Assembly (NCBI RefSeq): GCF_000818395.1
Contig: NZ_JWJG01000028.1
Location: 279,997 to 343,996, forward strand
Length of the DNA: 64,000 nucleotides
Direction of reading: 5' to 3'
Source of the DNA: Noviherbaspirillum autotrophicum
GTDB taxonomy: Bacteria; Pseudomonadota; Gammaproteobacteria; Burkholderiales; Burkholderiaceae_D
The notes beneath the pieces are model-generated. The model was given only the letters and a program-made list of their open reading frames with translations. It did not search any database and was not told the DNA's origin. A program made the translations under genes and the position numbers. Below, one piece after another: positions 1-9,400 of the stretch; position 1 is the stretch's first letter; each line of letters begins with the position of its first letter.

Positions 1-1
1 C

Positions 2-232
2 AGGCCCGCGGCGTGGCAGACGACCGTGGCAGAGCAGTGCGAGCGCAATATCCATGTCCGCGATGGTATCGGTGAGGAAGAATTTGTCGCAATGCGCCAA
101 AAGCGCGACGCGGGATTGGAGATGCCGTTACTGATCCTGCCTTCGGTCCAGGTTAATGTGCGCGCCGGCGCGATGCCGCCGCCCGAAAGCAACGGGATCA
201 GCTACCTCAAAATTCCCGTCAATAGCCTTTGA
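2..232 (+). CDS. MBL-fold metallo-hydrolase, C-terminal fragment (cut by window edge)
   Basis: The window opens inside a reading frame that ends at a TGA at 230-232. The visible ~76 residues match, from memory, the C-terminus of metallo-beta-lactamase-fold hydrolases of the persulfide-dioxygenase/Blh type: a GIGEEEFVAMRQKRDA helix, then PLLILPSVQVN and the terminal YLKIPVNSL. The metal-binding HxHxDH region lies outside the window, so activity cannot be judged. A DUF442 phosphatase gene follows 13 bp later; in Blh proteins these two domains are often fused, so separate tandem genes fit a shared sulfide-detoxification role. Family call is fairly firm, substrate is inferred. Confidence 0.75.
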   Translation, partial: RPAAWQTTVAEQCERNIHVRDGIGEEEFVAMRQKRDAGLEMPLLILPSVQVNVRAGAMPPPESNGISYLKIPVNSL

Positions 233-245
233 GCCGGAGACTCCT

Positions 246-611
246 ATGACTGCGACTGTCACCCCAATCGATGACAAGTTTTGCGTCGCGCCCCAGTTGC
301 GCCCCGAAGAACTTGCCGACATTGCCCGGATGGGCTTCCGCTCCGTGATAAACAACCGGCCGGACGGCGAGGGCGGGGCGGAACAACCGCAAAACGCGCT
401 GCTGGAGTCTGCTGCTTCCGCAGCGGGCATTGCATATGCCTACCTGCCGGTGAACCCGCGTGCAATCGATCAGGAAGCCGTCGACCGCATGCGCAAGCTC
501 GTTGAAACGCTGCCCACGCCGATCCTGGCATTCTGCCGTTCCGGTGCGCGTTCGACCGCTCTATACCGGCTGGCCATGGAGCAGGCCAAGGGCGGTCAGG
601 CTGACGTCTGA
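246..611 (+). CDS. DUF442 / TIGR01244-type phosphatase-like protein (Blh N-domain type)
   Basis: A 121-residue protein starting at ATG 246, just after the upstream MBL gene. It has the fold signature of the beta-lactamase-hydrolase-like phosphatase family: APQLRPEELADIARMGFRSVINNRPDGE near the N-terminus in pieces, then a rhodanese/phosphatase-like active loop FCRSGARS with Cys97 and Arg102 (CX4R). The longer open frame from 156 overlaps the upstream gene and is not needed. The family is linked to sulfide/persulfide metabolism and biofilm sulfur control in Xylella and Agrobacterium; that role here is inferred from the MBL neighbour and the downstream tsd genes. Confidence 0.85.
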   Translation: MTATVTPIDDKFCVAPQLRPEELADIARMGFRSVINNRPDGEGGAEQPQNALLESAASAAGIAYAYLPVNPRAIDQEAVDRMRKLVETLPTPILAFCRSGARSTALYRLAMEQAKGGQADV

Positions 612-661
612 ATACCGGCAGCACTTACCTACCTCAACTTCCATTTAACAGGGAGAACATC

Positions 662-865
662 ATGAAACAAAACATCGGGAACATCGACCGCGGGTTGCGC
701 ATTCTGGCCGGCCTTGCGCTGATTGGCGCCACGCTGGGTGGGGCGATTGGCCCTTGGGGCTGGCTTGGCCTCGTGCCGCTCGCGACGGGCATATTCCGCT
801 TCTGTCCGGCGTACCTGCCGCTCGGCTTATCCACCTGCCGTCTTTCGAACAAACGGCGTCAATAA
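662..865 (+). CDS. DUF2892 (YgaP-like) inner membrane protein
   Basis: A 67-residue protein with an 'IGNIDRGLRILAGLALI' start, two hydrophobic helices (about residues 12-30 and 33-48), and a CPAYLPLG turn. This is the DUF2892 pattern found in the membrane part of YgaP-type rhodanese proteins and as stand-alone small proteins in sulfur-oxidation clusters. A good ribosome site (AGGGAGAA) precedes ATG 662. It lies between the Blh-like genes and an AhpD-like gene, all on one strand with short gaps, so co-transcription is likely. No catalytic domain is present. Precise role unknown. Confidence 0.85.
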   Translation: MKQNIGNIDRGLRILAGLALIGATLGGAIGPWGWLGLVPLATGIFRFCPAYLPLGLSTCRLSNKRRQ

Positions 866-885
866 TTCAACTGGGAGAAATGAAA

Positions 886-1239
886 ATGAGCACAACAACA
901 AGCTATCGCGAACTTACCCAAGGGGTTTCCAAGAACCTCGCTACGCTGCGCGCCGATGTGCCGGATGTTATGAAGGCATTCAACGACCTGGCACGCGCCG
1001 CCACGAAAGACGGCGCCCTGGACAAAAAGACCAAGGAACTGATTGCGCTCGCTCTCGGGGTGGCCGTGCGATGCGACGCCTGCATCGGCTTTCATACGCA
1101 GGCACTGGTAAAACTCGGCGCCACCAAGGCCGAAGTGGAAGAAACGCTCGGAATGGCGGTGTATATGGGCGGCGGCCCTTCACTCATGTATTCGGCTAAC
1201 GCGATTGCCGCGTTCGACGAATTCTCCAACGCGGCTTGA
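886..1239 (+). CDS. Carboxymuconolactone decarboxylase / AhpD-like family protein
   Basis: A 117-residue AhpD-fold protein. The redox motif CDACIGFH (CxxC followed by His) and flanking helices (KTKELIALALGVAVR; ALVKLGATKAEVEETLGMAVYMGGGPS) are diagnostic. Members use the CxxC pair for thiol-disulfide or peroxide chemistry; a real decarboxylase function is unlikely with this motif. The ATG at 886 is preferred over 880 because GGGAG at 873-877 is then at proper distance. Part of the same strand-coherent sulfur/redox cluster. Confidence 0.88.
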   Translation: MSTTTSYRELTQGVSKNLATLRADVPDVMKAFNDLARAATKDGALDKKTKELIALALGVAVRCDACIGFHTQALVKLGATKAEVEETLGMAVYMGGGPSLMYSANAIAAFDEFSNAA

Positions 1240-1329
1240 ATCAGGCCGTTCGGGATTGGCGCTGGCAAACCCGGCATAACATCGTCGGGAGTGCCGGCAA
1301 ATCACGATTCAGCAGGTGGAGAAAGACGC

Positions 1330-1644
1330 ATGGAACATCGACCAATGATACTGCGCGTACTGATTCATGCGCCGACGGCGGCGTCGCTGGTTCGCGCCAG
1401 GAATAATGCGGCCAACCTGCTGCGCGAAGCGCCCGATGCGCAAGTCCGCATCATTGTGAACGCAGAGGCAGTCAGTGCCGCGCTCGATTCACCGCGGTCC
1501 GATACCGACTCCATGACGCTGGTGTGCGCAAACACGCTGAGCAAATTGGGGCGCATGGCACCGCCACCACTGCAAACGGTCACAGCAGCAATTTTGACCA
1601 TCGCTGAAATGCAGCGCGATGGCTGGAGCTATATCCGTGCATGA
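1330..1644 (+). CDS. DsrE/DsrF-like family protein
   Basis: A 104-residue small alpha/beta protein without signal peptide. It shows the DsrE-like layout: an initial strand (LRVLIHAPTAASLVRARNNA), a second strand with RIIVNAEAVSAAL, then VCANTLSKLG where a Cys sits at the usual active position, and a C-terminal helix ending DGWSYIRA. GTGGAGAAAG upstream supports ATG 1330. DsrE-like proteins shuttle sulfane sulfur; this agrees with the downstream thiosulfate dehydrogenase pair and a second, exported paralogue at 3599. Confidence 0.8.
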   Translation: MEHRPMILRVLIHAPTAASLVRARNNAANLLREAPDAQVRIIVNAEAVSAALDSPRSDTDSMTLVCANTLSKLGRMAPPPLQTVTAAILTIAEMQRDGWSYIRA

Positions 1645-1795
1645 GCAGCGCCGGCCATATTGGGCAGGCATATAACCAGAGATCCAAAAATTGGAGGATG
1701 ACACCAATGAATCAATCCTTGATCGATACACCGTGTTTTTTGAATCGACTATTTGTTCGCGTCGGAAGTTTGGTTCCGTCGTTGAGGATGCAGTG

Positions 1796-2503
1796 ATGAC
1801 TGACCGTTATTCCCTATTTCGTTCGCGGCTGCTTGGCATCGTCAGCGTCGCGACCCTGATCGTATTTCCTGCCATATCGTCAGCGCAGACCCATGCGCTT
1901 GGCGCATCGATTGTGGCCAAGGGCAGCGCTGGCGGTGCGCTGGCATGTGCCAATTGTCACGGCGCCAACGGTGAAGGCAATGCCGCCGGCGGATTTCCCC
2001 GTCTCGCCGGCCTCGGCGCAGCCTATCTCGATTCCCAGCTCAACCACTTCGCGGAGGGGACACGGAAGAATGTCGTGATGGAACTCGTGGCCAAGCAATT
2101 GACCGCCCCAGAACGCAAGGCGGTCAGTGCGTATCTCGCCGGGCTGCCTGCCGCTCCTGGCATTGCCCACTCCAATGAGGACAACCTGAAAGCGGACGAC
2201 ACCGGTGCATGGCTTGCCCGCCGCGGGCGCTGGGATGACAACCTGCCTGCGTGCGTGCAGTGCCACGGCCCCGGCGGCGGGGGCGTCGGAGACTTGTTTC
2301 CGGCAATTGCAGGGCAATCGCGCGACTACATCGCGGCCCAACTCCATGCGTTCAAAAACAATGCCCGCCCTGGCGGACCGATGAATCTGATGGGAGTGGT
2401 TGCGAAGAAGCTGTCAGACGCCGATATCGTGGCTGTATCCAATCACTTCGGGGCTGCTTCTGCGGCCGCTTCGCCATCCTCGCCCGCAAGGAGGAAAAAA
2501 TGA
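1796..2503 (+). CDS. tsdB: Di-heme cytochrome c, TsdB-like electron acceptor
   Basis: A 235-residue exported cytochrome. A signal peptide (about residues 1-30) ends at ISSAQ. Two c-type heme sites are seen: CANCH at 51-55 and CVQCH at 153-157, each followed by the 'FPRLAG/FPAIAG...YLDSQL/YIAAQL' pattern of cytochrome c4-like folds. The stop codon overlaps the next ATG (ATGA), and that next gene is tsdA-like; in several bacteria tsdB precedes tsdA and encodes its di-heme electron acceptor. Start 1796 chosen because it opens the signal peptide; the frame is open further upstream from 1691. Confidence 0.82.
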   Translation: MTDRYSLFRSRLLGIVSVATLIVFPAISSAQTHALGASIVAKGSAGGALACANCHGANGEGNAAGGFPRLAGLGAAYLDSQLNHFAEGTRKNVVMELVAKQLTAPERKAVSAYLAGLPAAPGIAHSNEDNLKADDTGAWLARRGRWDDNLPACVQCHGPGGGGVGDLFPAIAGQSRDYIAAQLHAFKNNARPGGPMNLMGVVAKKLSDADIVAVSNHFGAASAAASPSSPARRKK

Positions 2504-3441
2504 CGACAATGTTTTTCTCGCCACTGAAAGCTGGCCTTCTGGCCATGGCCGTATTTCCTGTCTATAGCCTTGCGGCGCAGGGAGAGGCCGCGAGCCCGTC
2601 AGCGTCTGCCTCTCCGTCCAGACCGGCGGCAGCTGTGAATACTAGCGGCGCTGTCGCCTTCAAGCCGCCGTCGGCTGACAGCATTCCCGACGATGAGTTC
2701 GGCAAGATCGTGCGGCAAGGCGAACAGATTTTCATTAATACGCAGAAAAACGCCGGCCAGTTTGTCGGCAACAGCCTGAACTGCGTCAACTGCCATCTCG
2801 ATGCGGGACGCAAGAGCAATTCCAGCCCGCTGTGGGCCGCATACATTTCCTATCCCGCTTACCGCAGCAAAAACAAGCATGTGAATACGTTCGCAGAGCG
2901 ACTGCAAGGATGCTTTCGTTTCAGCATGAACGGTAAGGCGCCCGCGTTCGGGGACCCGACGCTTGTCGCTTTGGAAAGCTACGCGTACTGGCTGGCGACC
3001 GGGGCTCCGGTGGGCGGAACGCTAGAGGGGCGCGGCTATCCCGAAGTGAAGAAGCCCGCGCAGCCGGCCGACTATGCGCGCGGCGAAAAGGTCTATCAGC
3101 AGAAATGCGCGCTTTGCCATGGCGCCGACGGGCAAGGGCAGGCGAGTGCCGGCAAGACGGTATTCCCGCCGTTGTGGGGGGAGAAATCCTTCAACTGGGG
3201 CGCCGGCATGCATGACATCAAGAATGCCTCTGGTTTTATCAAGGCGAATATGCCTTTGGGGTTGGGCGGGACGCTGACGGAGCAGGAGGCATGGGACGTC
3301 GCCCTGTTCATGGATAGTCATGAAAGGCCGCAAGACCCGCGCTTTAACGGTTCGGTCGAGGAAACGCGGAAGAAATACCACGATTCGCCGACCTCCCTGT
3401 ATGGCAAAAGCGTGAACGGCCATGTATTGGGGGCGAAGTAG
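2500..3441 (+). CDS. tsdA: Thiosulfate dehydrogenase (tetrathionate-forming), di-heme
   Basis: A 313-residue periplasmic di-heme cytochrome c. After a signal peptide (~1-26) and a Ser/Ala/Pro-rich linker come CVNCH (95-99) and CALCH (203-207). Between them lies the TsdA signature: AAYISYPAYRSKN, NTFAERLQGCFRFSMNG and SYAYWLATG. Cys138 in GCFRFSMNG is at the place of the unusual axial Cys ligand of TsdA heme 1. TsdA joins two thiosulfates into tetrathionate, passing electrons to TsdB. AAGGAGGAAAAA directly precedes the ATG, which overlaps the tsdB stop, so translation is coupled. Confidence 0.88.
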   Translation: MTTMFFSPLKAGLLAMAVFPVYSLAAQGEAASPSASASPSRPAAAVNTSGAVAFKPPSADSIPDDEFGKIVRQGEQIFINTQKNAGQFVGNSLNCVNCHLDAGRKSNSSPLWAAYISYPAYRSKNKHVNTFAERLQGCFRFSMNGKAPAFGDPTLVALESYAYWLATGAPVGGTLEGRGYPEVKKPAQPADYARGEKVYQQKCALCHGADGQGQASAGKTVFPPLWGEKSFNWGAGMHDIKNASGFIKANMPLGLGGTLTEQEAWDVALFMDSHERPQDPRFNGSVEETRKKYHDSPTSLYGKSVNGHVLGAK

Positions 3442-3598
3442 GCAGAGCGCAAATAAGTTCGCCGATGATTCGGCCACAATACGGAGGGCCCGCGTGCGGA
3501 GGGCAAAGCGTGGCGATTTCGTTTCTTCATTGGCGACCGTCATGGATCGGCGTTCTGCTTGTTTCGATGTAAAACGCTGCAAATTTCCAGGAGGCTGT

Positions 3599-4054
3599 AT
3601 GACGCGATTATCTTTATCCACGGCTCTTTTAGGCTGGATGCTGGTATTGGGTGGCGCTGCGCCCTCGGCCATGGCACAGGCAAACACACCTGGTGCGTCG
3701 GCCACGACTGCCAAGCACCGGGTCGTGTTTCAAGTCAGCGATGGCGATGCGGGGAAATGGGAGCTGACGCTAAATAACGTCAAGAACCTGCAGAAAGAAG
3801 CCGGCAACGACAAGGCGACGATTGAAATCGTCACCTACGGCCCGGGGATCGGCATGTTAAAGCGCGACTCGAAAGCGACCCAGAAAATCCAGGAAGTGGT
3901 GTCATCGGGCGTCAAAGTGGTGGCATGCGAAAACACCATGAACGCGATGCGTTTGACCAAGGAGGATATGCTGCCCAATATTGGCTATGTCCCGTCCGGA
4001 GTGTTTGAAGTAATGAATAAACAGGAAGAGGGTTACGCCTATATCCGGCCGTAG
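3599..4054 (+). CDS. Exported DsrE family protein
   Basis: A 151-residue protein with a clear signal peptide (cleavage near SAMAQA, ~residue 27) and then a DsrE-like domain: HRVVFQVSDGDAGKWELTLNN, TIEIVTYGPGIGML, and VKVVACENTMNA, where the Cys is at the conserved position. GGAGG stands just before ATG 3599. Such periplasmic DsrE-like proteins often accompany thiosulfate or sulfite oxidation genes. It sits 158 bp after tsdA on the same strand and may be the last gene of the sulfur cluster. Substrate not determinable. Confidence 0.85.
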   Translation: MTRLSLSTALLGWMLVLGGAAPSAMAQANTPGASATTAKHRVVFQVSDGDAGKWELTLNNVKNLQKEAGNDKATIEIVTYGPGIGMLKRDSKATQKIQEVVSSGVKVVACENTMNAMRLTKEDMLPNIGYVPSGVFEVMNKQEEGYAYIRP

Positions 4055-4153
4055 GCCCGCGCCATGCGGGATTGACGTGTCGACTAGGCAGCGCGTGTCC
4101 GGCCTCGTAGCGTTTTAATAAGCGCCGGTTCAAGGTGCGATTCGGTTATCCTT

Positions 4154-5032
4154 GTGCGTTTTCTTGCTTTAACAATGGACGTCTCGCCGGCGCCCGTTTG
4201 CGGCGCCGATAGTGCGGCAATGCCGGATCAGTATTTCACGCAAACGCCTGCCTTCTCCACCTATCCCGTCACCATGAACACAGAAGATTCCTCGGTACTG
4301 GACGTGCCGCCTCACGCCAGCACGCCGGTGCTCTACAAGAACCGCGATACGTTGTCGCTGCATTTTGATGTCAGTACATTGCAAAGCGAAATGCGCATCG
4401 ATAGCCCGGACGACCTGGTTCTTGAATATACCCAGGCAATGATGGGGGTTCTCCTGTTCAAGCCGGAGCCGAAAAATATCGGCATGATTGGACTGGGAGG
4501 CGGCTCGCTGGCCAAGTTTTGCTATCGCTTTTTGCAAAAAACGTCTATCGAAGTCGCGGAGATTGATGCTGCAGTGATTGGATTGCGCCGGACTTTTCAC
4601 ATTCCCGACGATGATGAGCGGCTCAGCGTGCGCTGCATGGACGGGGCCGATTTCGTATGCGAAGCTGAGGATCGGTTCGACGTGCTGCTGGTCGATGGCT
4701 TTGATAAAAGCGGCCAACCGCCACAATTGTGCAGCCAGCAGTTTTATGACGCTTGCCACAATTCATTGGCGCAAAACGGGATCATGGTGGTCAATCTGCT
4801 CGCCGCTGCCCCAGATACCGACATTTACGTTGAACGCATGCGCCTGGCGTTTGATGACCGCCTAGTCGTCATCGACACATTGGACTCGCTAAACAAAATC
4901 ATCTTTGCTTGCAAGGGGAATGCATTGCAGGTGGATGATGCGACGTTACGCCGGCGAATGCGCCAGTTGAAATTGATCCATCCCCTGGTCGTCAGTCTGA
5001 CGGCGCAAAATATTATGATCACCCGTCGATAG
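4154..5032 (+). CDS. Spermidine synthase-like / polyamine-type methyltransferase-fold protein
   Basis: Up to 292 residues (GTG at 4154; ATGs at 4175, 4219 and 4274 are alternatives, and none has a convincing ribosome site; homology begins only after the 4274 ATG). The core is a Rossmann fold of the SpeE type: a nucleotide-binding loop IGMIGLGGGSLAKF, an acidic strand VAEIDAAV, and DVLLVDGFDKSGQP. The spermidine synthase amine-binding motifs are poorly kept, so this is better called spermidine-synthase-like with unknown substrate. It stands alone, between the sulfur cluster and minus-strand unknowns. Confidence 0.75.
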   Translation: MRFLALTMDVSPAPVCGADSAAMPDQYFTQTPAFSTYPVTMNTEDSSVLDVPPHASTPVLYKNRDTLSLHFDVSTLQSEMRIDSPDDLVLEYTQAMMGVLLFKPEPKNIGMIGLGGGSLAKFCYRFLQKTSIEVAEIDAAVIGLRRTFHIPDDDERLSVRCMDGADFVCEAEDRFDVLLVDGFDKSGQPPQLCSQQFYDACHNSLAQNGIMVVNLLAAAPDTDIYVERMRLAFDDRLVVIDTLDSLNKIIFACKGNALQVDDATLRRRMRQLKLIHPLVVSLTAQNIMITRR

Positions 5033-5090
5033 CCGTGTCTCTGGTAGTTGCGCGACCTATCCAGCAGATGGGTCTGATGGCAGCGACAGC

Positions 5091-5564
5091 CTAACGGCCA
5101 AAGCCTTTGTCAGCCCAGGCGTTGGCACTTGCCCGTGTCAGGCTGAAATTAGGAGCAACCCGCTTGCTGGCGATCTCGTTGTCATATTCATCGATCGCCT
5201 TGAGCACGCCGTGCGGGTCATCGTCATCCGGTACGATGGTGAGCATTACCGTGACGATCGCGTCATTGTGCGTGATGCTCACGCTCTTGTTGAGGGCTGC
5301 GTGCCGTTGTTGTTCATGCCGCCGCAACACTTCAGAAGCGGTCTTGACCAGCGTGGAGAATGCGTTGGCGTCGAGCGGCTTGGGGTTCTTCTTGTCGCGG
5401 CCCATGGTCCACGGTCCGACAAGCGCCGGTTCCGACTTGCCATCCTTGAACATGGCGACCGCCCAGCCTTCATCGTCTTCATTCTTGATCACGCGTGCAG
5501 TCCATCCGTCGTCTTTCCAAAGGCGGGCTTCATGAATGAGGGAATCGGAATCGTCGGCTGACAT
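5091..5564 (-). CDS. Hypothetical protein, 157 residues
   Basis: Not recognised. A soluble, charged protein with no signal peptide or membrane segment. The N-terminal half has a beta-rich look (WTARVIKNEDDEGWAVAMF, then PALVGPWTMGRDKKNPKPL), followed by a helix with LRRHEQQRHAALN and a second beta-like part (AIVTVMLTIVPDDDDPHGV). The composition is ordinary coding sequence and the antisense frames are less convincing. It is followed on the same strand by another small gene (5618-5998 lies upstream), possibly a two-gene unit. Confidence 0.65.
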   Translation of the reverse strand: MSADDSDSLIHEARLWKDDGWTARVIKNEDDEGWAVAMFKDGKSEPALVGPWTMGRDKKNPKPLDANAFSTLVKTASEVLRRHEQQRHAALNKSVSITHNDAIVTVMLTIVPDDDDPHGVLKAIDEYDNEIASKRVAPNFSLTRASANAWADKGFGR

Positions 5565-5617
5565 GGCAATGCAAGAGGCGGTGGAGCGCGTGATTATACC
5601 GTGCGCTCGCGCCGGAA

Positions 5618-5998
5618 TTATGAATCGGCTTTGTCAGTGCGCCAGCGGCTGAAAGGCGATACATCGGCGCCAGGCGGTACGTACCACGACCGGCGCTCTG
5701 CATTCCAGCGCGCACCGAGTTTTTTGGCTGCATCCTTCTCGGCAAACGGGACAGCGAGAAGGGTAGAACCCGGCGGCATTCCGGAAAGCGACCGTCCGCC
5801 CTTTTTGGGGACACTCCGGGCAGGGATGGATGCCGGCGCCCCATCATGCGAGATATCGACCAGCAGGCCAGCCGCTTCCGAAGCGGGCACGGCGCGCTCC
5901 TGACGGCTGCCGTCAGCGCAGGTTTCAACGATCCGCACACCTTGCTCGGTTTTCTCGACAATAAAATAGGGCGCATCGAATGGTGGTGCGTCAGTCAT
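5618..5998 (-). CDS. DUF5710-domain protein
   Basis: A 126-residue protein starting at the ATG at 5998 (MTDAPPF). The C-terminal third contains the DUF5710 pattern LAVPFAEKDAAKKLGARWN followed by RRSWYVPPG, a small module found in phage/plasmid primases and TraC-type proteins and in small stand-alone proteins. The N-terminal half (YFIVEKTEQGVRIVETCADG) looks like a separate beta unit. An open frame extends upstream to 6124 but lacks the family signature. Function unknown. Confidence 0.7.
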   Translation of the reverse strand: MTDAPPFDAPYFIVEKTEQGVRIVETCADGSRQERAVPASEAAGLLVDISHDGAPASIPARSVPKKGGRSLSGMPPGSTLLAVPFAEKDAAKKLGARWNAERRSWYVPPGADVSPFSRWRTDKADS

Positions 5999-6442
5999 GG
6001 CAACTCGGGCAGTAAGAAGATCGGCATTATCGCAGGCAGCGATCTTATGTGCATTCTTTGCGACAGTTTTATACGCGAAAGTGATGGTCAGCGACCCATA
6101 AAAAATCAGCGTTTTCAACGGCATAAGAGAAAAGAAATTACGTGCAAAAACTTTCTTCTCAGAAACAAAGTTTTAACATATACTCTTGATGTAGCTTTGT
6201 TCCGCAAGCACTAACTGCTTGTGAATATGTGTTGTTTTTTCTGCCATAGCCGCCGCCAACGCAATGAACGCGACAATGCGCGCCCAGGCGGAACGCGCGA
6301 CGGCGCGGCGTTATGCGACCTGGCTATCAATCCGTATTCGCAGGGACGACGAGGCATTCGTAACGGTCGTCATCAACGAAGATCATAAGCATCTTCACCC
6401 ATCAGCTGGGCAGCCCATTTTTAGCAGACACAAGGAATTCCG
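5999..6442. other. Intergenic region, 444 bp
   Basis: Divergent spacer between the DUF5710 gene (minus) and the large GGDEF-EAL gene (plus). AT-rich from about 6120 to 6240, which would suit promoters for both. A 60-codon frame at 6264-6446 runs into the next gene start but resembles no family and lacks a ribosome site. I see no repeat or RNA gene. Confidence 0.5.
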
Positions 6443-9400
6443 GTGAAACAAACAGATCCGAAATCGAGCCAGGCTCTGCGCCTTGCGCGAGTATTTCTGT
6501 TCGTCGGGCTGCTGGCGTCCGCCGTTGTCTACTGGGAGGGCGTGCGTCTCGTCAACCAGGAGCTCCAATCCCAGCTCGATATCCGCGCGAGAGAAGCCAA
6601 GCACAATCTGGAACGGCAGCTGGATGCTTACGCAGAAGCGCTGCGCAGCCTGCAGGCGGAATATCGCACCACGTCTCATCCGGCGCGGATGACATTCAGG
6701 CAAAGTGTCAAATGGCTGAAGTTGAACGAGCGGCTGCCGGCAGTACAAGCGGTCGGTTTCAGCGAACGGGTTCCCCCCACCGATAAGGGAGCATTCGAAC
6801 GCGGGCTTCGCAAGGAATATGCGGCAGAGTTTGCGCAGCCGCCGGCGATTCATCCGATGCTCCTGTCACCGGCAGCCGAGGCGTTCGTAGTCAAAGCAAT
6901 CGAACCGCTTGCAAAAAATCGATTCGGCCTCGGCTTCGACCATGCAACCGAGCCGCGAAGGGTCGAGGCGATCGACCGCGCCCGAGATACCGGCGAGTGG
7001 GCCGCCACCCGTCGTGTTCGCCTGTTTGTCGAACCGGGCAACGTGGACGGTGTCGTGTTCTATACGCCGCTCTACCACGGCAACATACCCGATACCATGA
7101 CCGGACGCCGCGAGGCATTTTCCGGCTTTTTTTTCCTTGCGATCCGGGTCGACGAAATGCTTCGCAACGTCTTCGGGTCCAAGCTGCTCGACGATCTGGA
7201 TATTGAAATCCGTGACAAAGCGGACATGACCGCCGCGAGCTCCGGGAATGACGGGCAGACACTGATTTTCAGCAGCAATCAACCCGCGTCTTCCGCGATA
7301 GGCAGCAAAGACGAGGCCGAGGCACCACTGCGTCGCACCTTCGATCTGACGTTCGGAGGCAATACGTGGGAGCTCAGCCTGACCATGCGGCCGAATTTCC
7401 AGACGCGCTCGCAATACTGGTTGCCGCCGATAGCTGCCTTGTCGGGGGTCTTGCTCAGCTTTCTCGCCTTTCTGTTCATGCGTTCGCTCAACGTCGCCCG
7501 CCAGGCTTCCGACGCCAGCATGCGGGAAGCGTACCTGACGCTACAGTCGAAAGAAGAGCAACTCAATGACATCGTGGAATCCATTGACGAAGTGCTGTGG
7601 ACGTTCGAAACGTCTTCCGGCGAGGTCCGCTATGTGAGTTCCGCAGTTGAACGGCTTTACGGACGTCCGGCGCGTTCCTTCATCGAAAACCCGCGCCTAT
7701 GGCTGCGCTGCATTCATCCCGCCGACCGCAAGCAGGTGATCCGGGTCGTCCGGACCTTGGCCGACAAGCGGCGAGACGCGATACTCTTCCGGATCGTCCG
7801 TTCCGACGGCGCTGAGCGCTGGATGCATTATGAGGCGCATTATGTGGCAAGCACCTTGTCCAAGCCGGGACGTGTGGATTGCCTCGGCAGGGACATTACC
7901 GAGCAACGTCAAATGGAGGAGTCGCTTCGCCGCAGCAACCGCGCGCTGCGCACTATCCACGCCTGTGGCAACGAACTGGCCAACGCTGCGCATGAACATG
8001 CGCTGTTGCAGGGAATTTGCGAAGTCGTCGTACGCGAGGGATATCGAATGGCCTGGTCCGGCCTGCTGGCGCGCGACGGCAGCGTCGAACCTGCGGGAAT
8101 CGCCGGGGAACATGATGGTTACCTGACGTGTATCGAGGGATCGCTCCAAGCCGGCATACAGGAAGGCGGCTCCGTGGGTACGACCCTGCGCACCGGCCGC
8201 CCCACGGTCACGAACAGCTTTCAGTCCGATCCGCGAATGGGGCCGTGGCGAGAACAGGCATTACGCCGTGGCTTTAATTCGAAAATCACCCTCCCGCTCG
8301 TGCATGACGGCCAAAATTTCGGCGTGTTGAACGTGTACGCAGCCGAGCCGGATGCGTTTGACGCCGAAGAGGTGGACCTGCTGACCGGACTGGCCAATTC
8401 AGTCGCGGTCGCGATCCAGCTCCTGCGCCATCGCAGTGCAAAGCTGGCTGCAGAGGCTGCCTTTCACCTGCGTCAGCGTGCCATTGAAGCCAGCGCAAAC
8501 GCCATCGTCATCACCAGCGCGACCGCACCCAACTATCCAGTGGAGTATGTAAACCCCGCTTTCGAGCGCATGACGGGCTATTCGGCACAGGAAATCGCTG
8601 GAAAGAGCCTGAGCGTGCTGCATCAGAACGACAAGGAACAGCCCGGCCTGGAGGAACTGCGCAGGCTTCTTCGCGCACAGCAGGAAGGGCACGTGACCCT
8701 CAGGAATTATCGCCGTGACGGATCGATGTTCTGGACGGATGTTCACGTTGCCCCTGTGCGGGACGAGAGTGGGGCAGTCACGCACTTTGTCGGCGCCAAG
8801 TATGACGTCACGACTACCAAGCGTTATGAAAAGCAGCTCGAGGTGCAGGCCAATCGCGATGCACTGACCATGCTCGCCAATCGCAACTTGCTGCAGGATC
8901 GGCTAAATCAAGCCATTTCATATGCATCGCACGATGGCGCACCGGTCTGGGTGGTATTCGTCGATCTCGACCGCTTCAAGTTCGTCAACGACACGCTCGG
9001 CCACCAGGCTGGAGATGTCTTGCTTAAACAGGTATCGACGCGCCTGCTGAGTGTCGTTCGCCATACCGACACCGTCGCCCGCCTTGGCGGCGACGAGTTC
9101 GTTCTGGTACTGACCGAACATGTCGACAAATCGCTTGAGCCTGCAATTGTCCAACGCATCATGGACGTCATCGCGCCGCCCTTTATTATTGACGGACACG
9201 AATTTTTCCTGACATGCAGCATGGGAATTGCCGTCTATCCGACCGATGGCACAGACGCGGAAACGCTGATCAAGCACGCCGATATCGCCATGTACAGCGC
9301 CAAGGAAACGGGGCGCGACAACTTCCAGTTTTACACTTCATCATTGAATGAAAAGGCACTGGCGCGATTGCACCTGGAAGGCGACTTGCGCAATGCGCTG

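Noticed and set aside
1691..1795. Extending tsdB upstream to 1691
   Set aside because: The extra 35 residues precede a complete signal peptide that starts at 1796, so the longer start would hide the export signal.
6264..6446. A 60-codon frame running into the CHASE-GGDEF-EAL gene
   Set aside because: No ribosome site and no family resemblance; an upstream leader peptide is possible but not supported.
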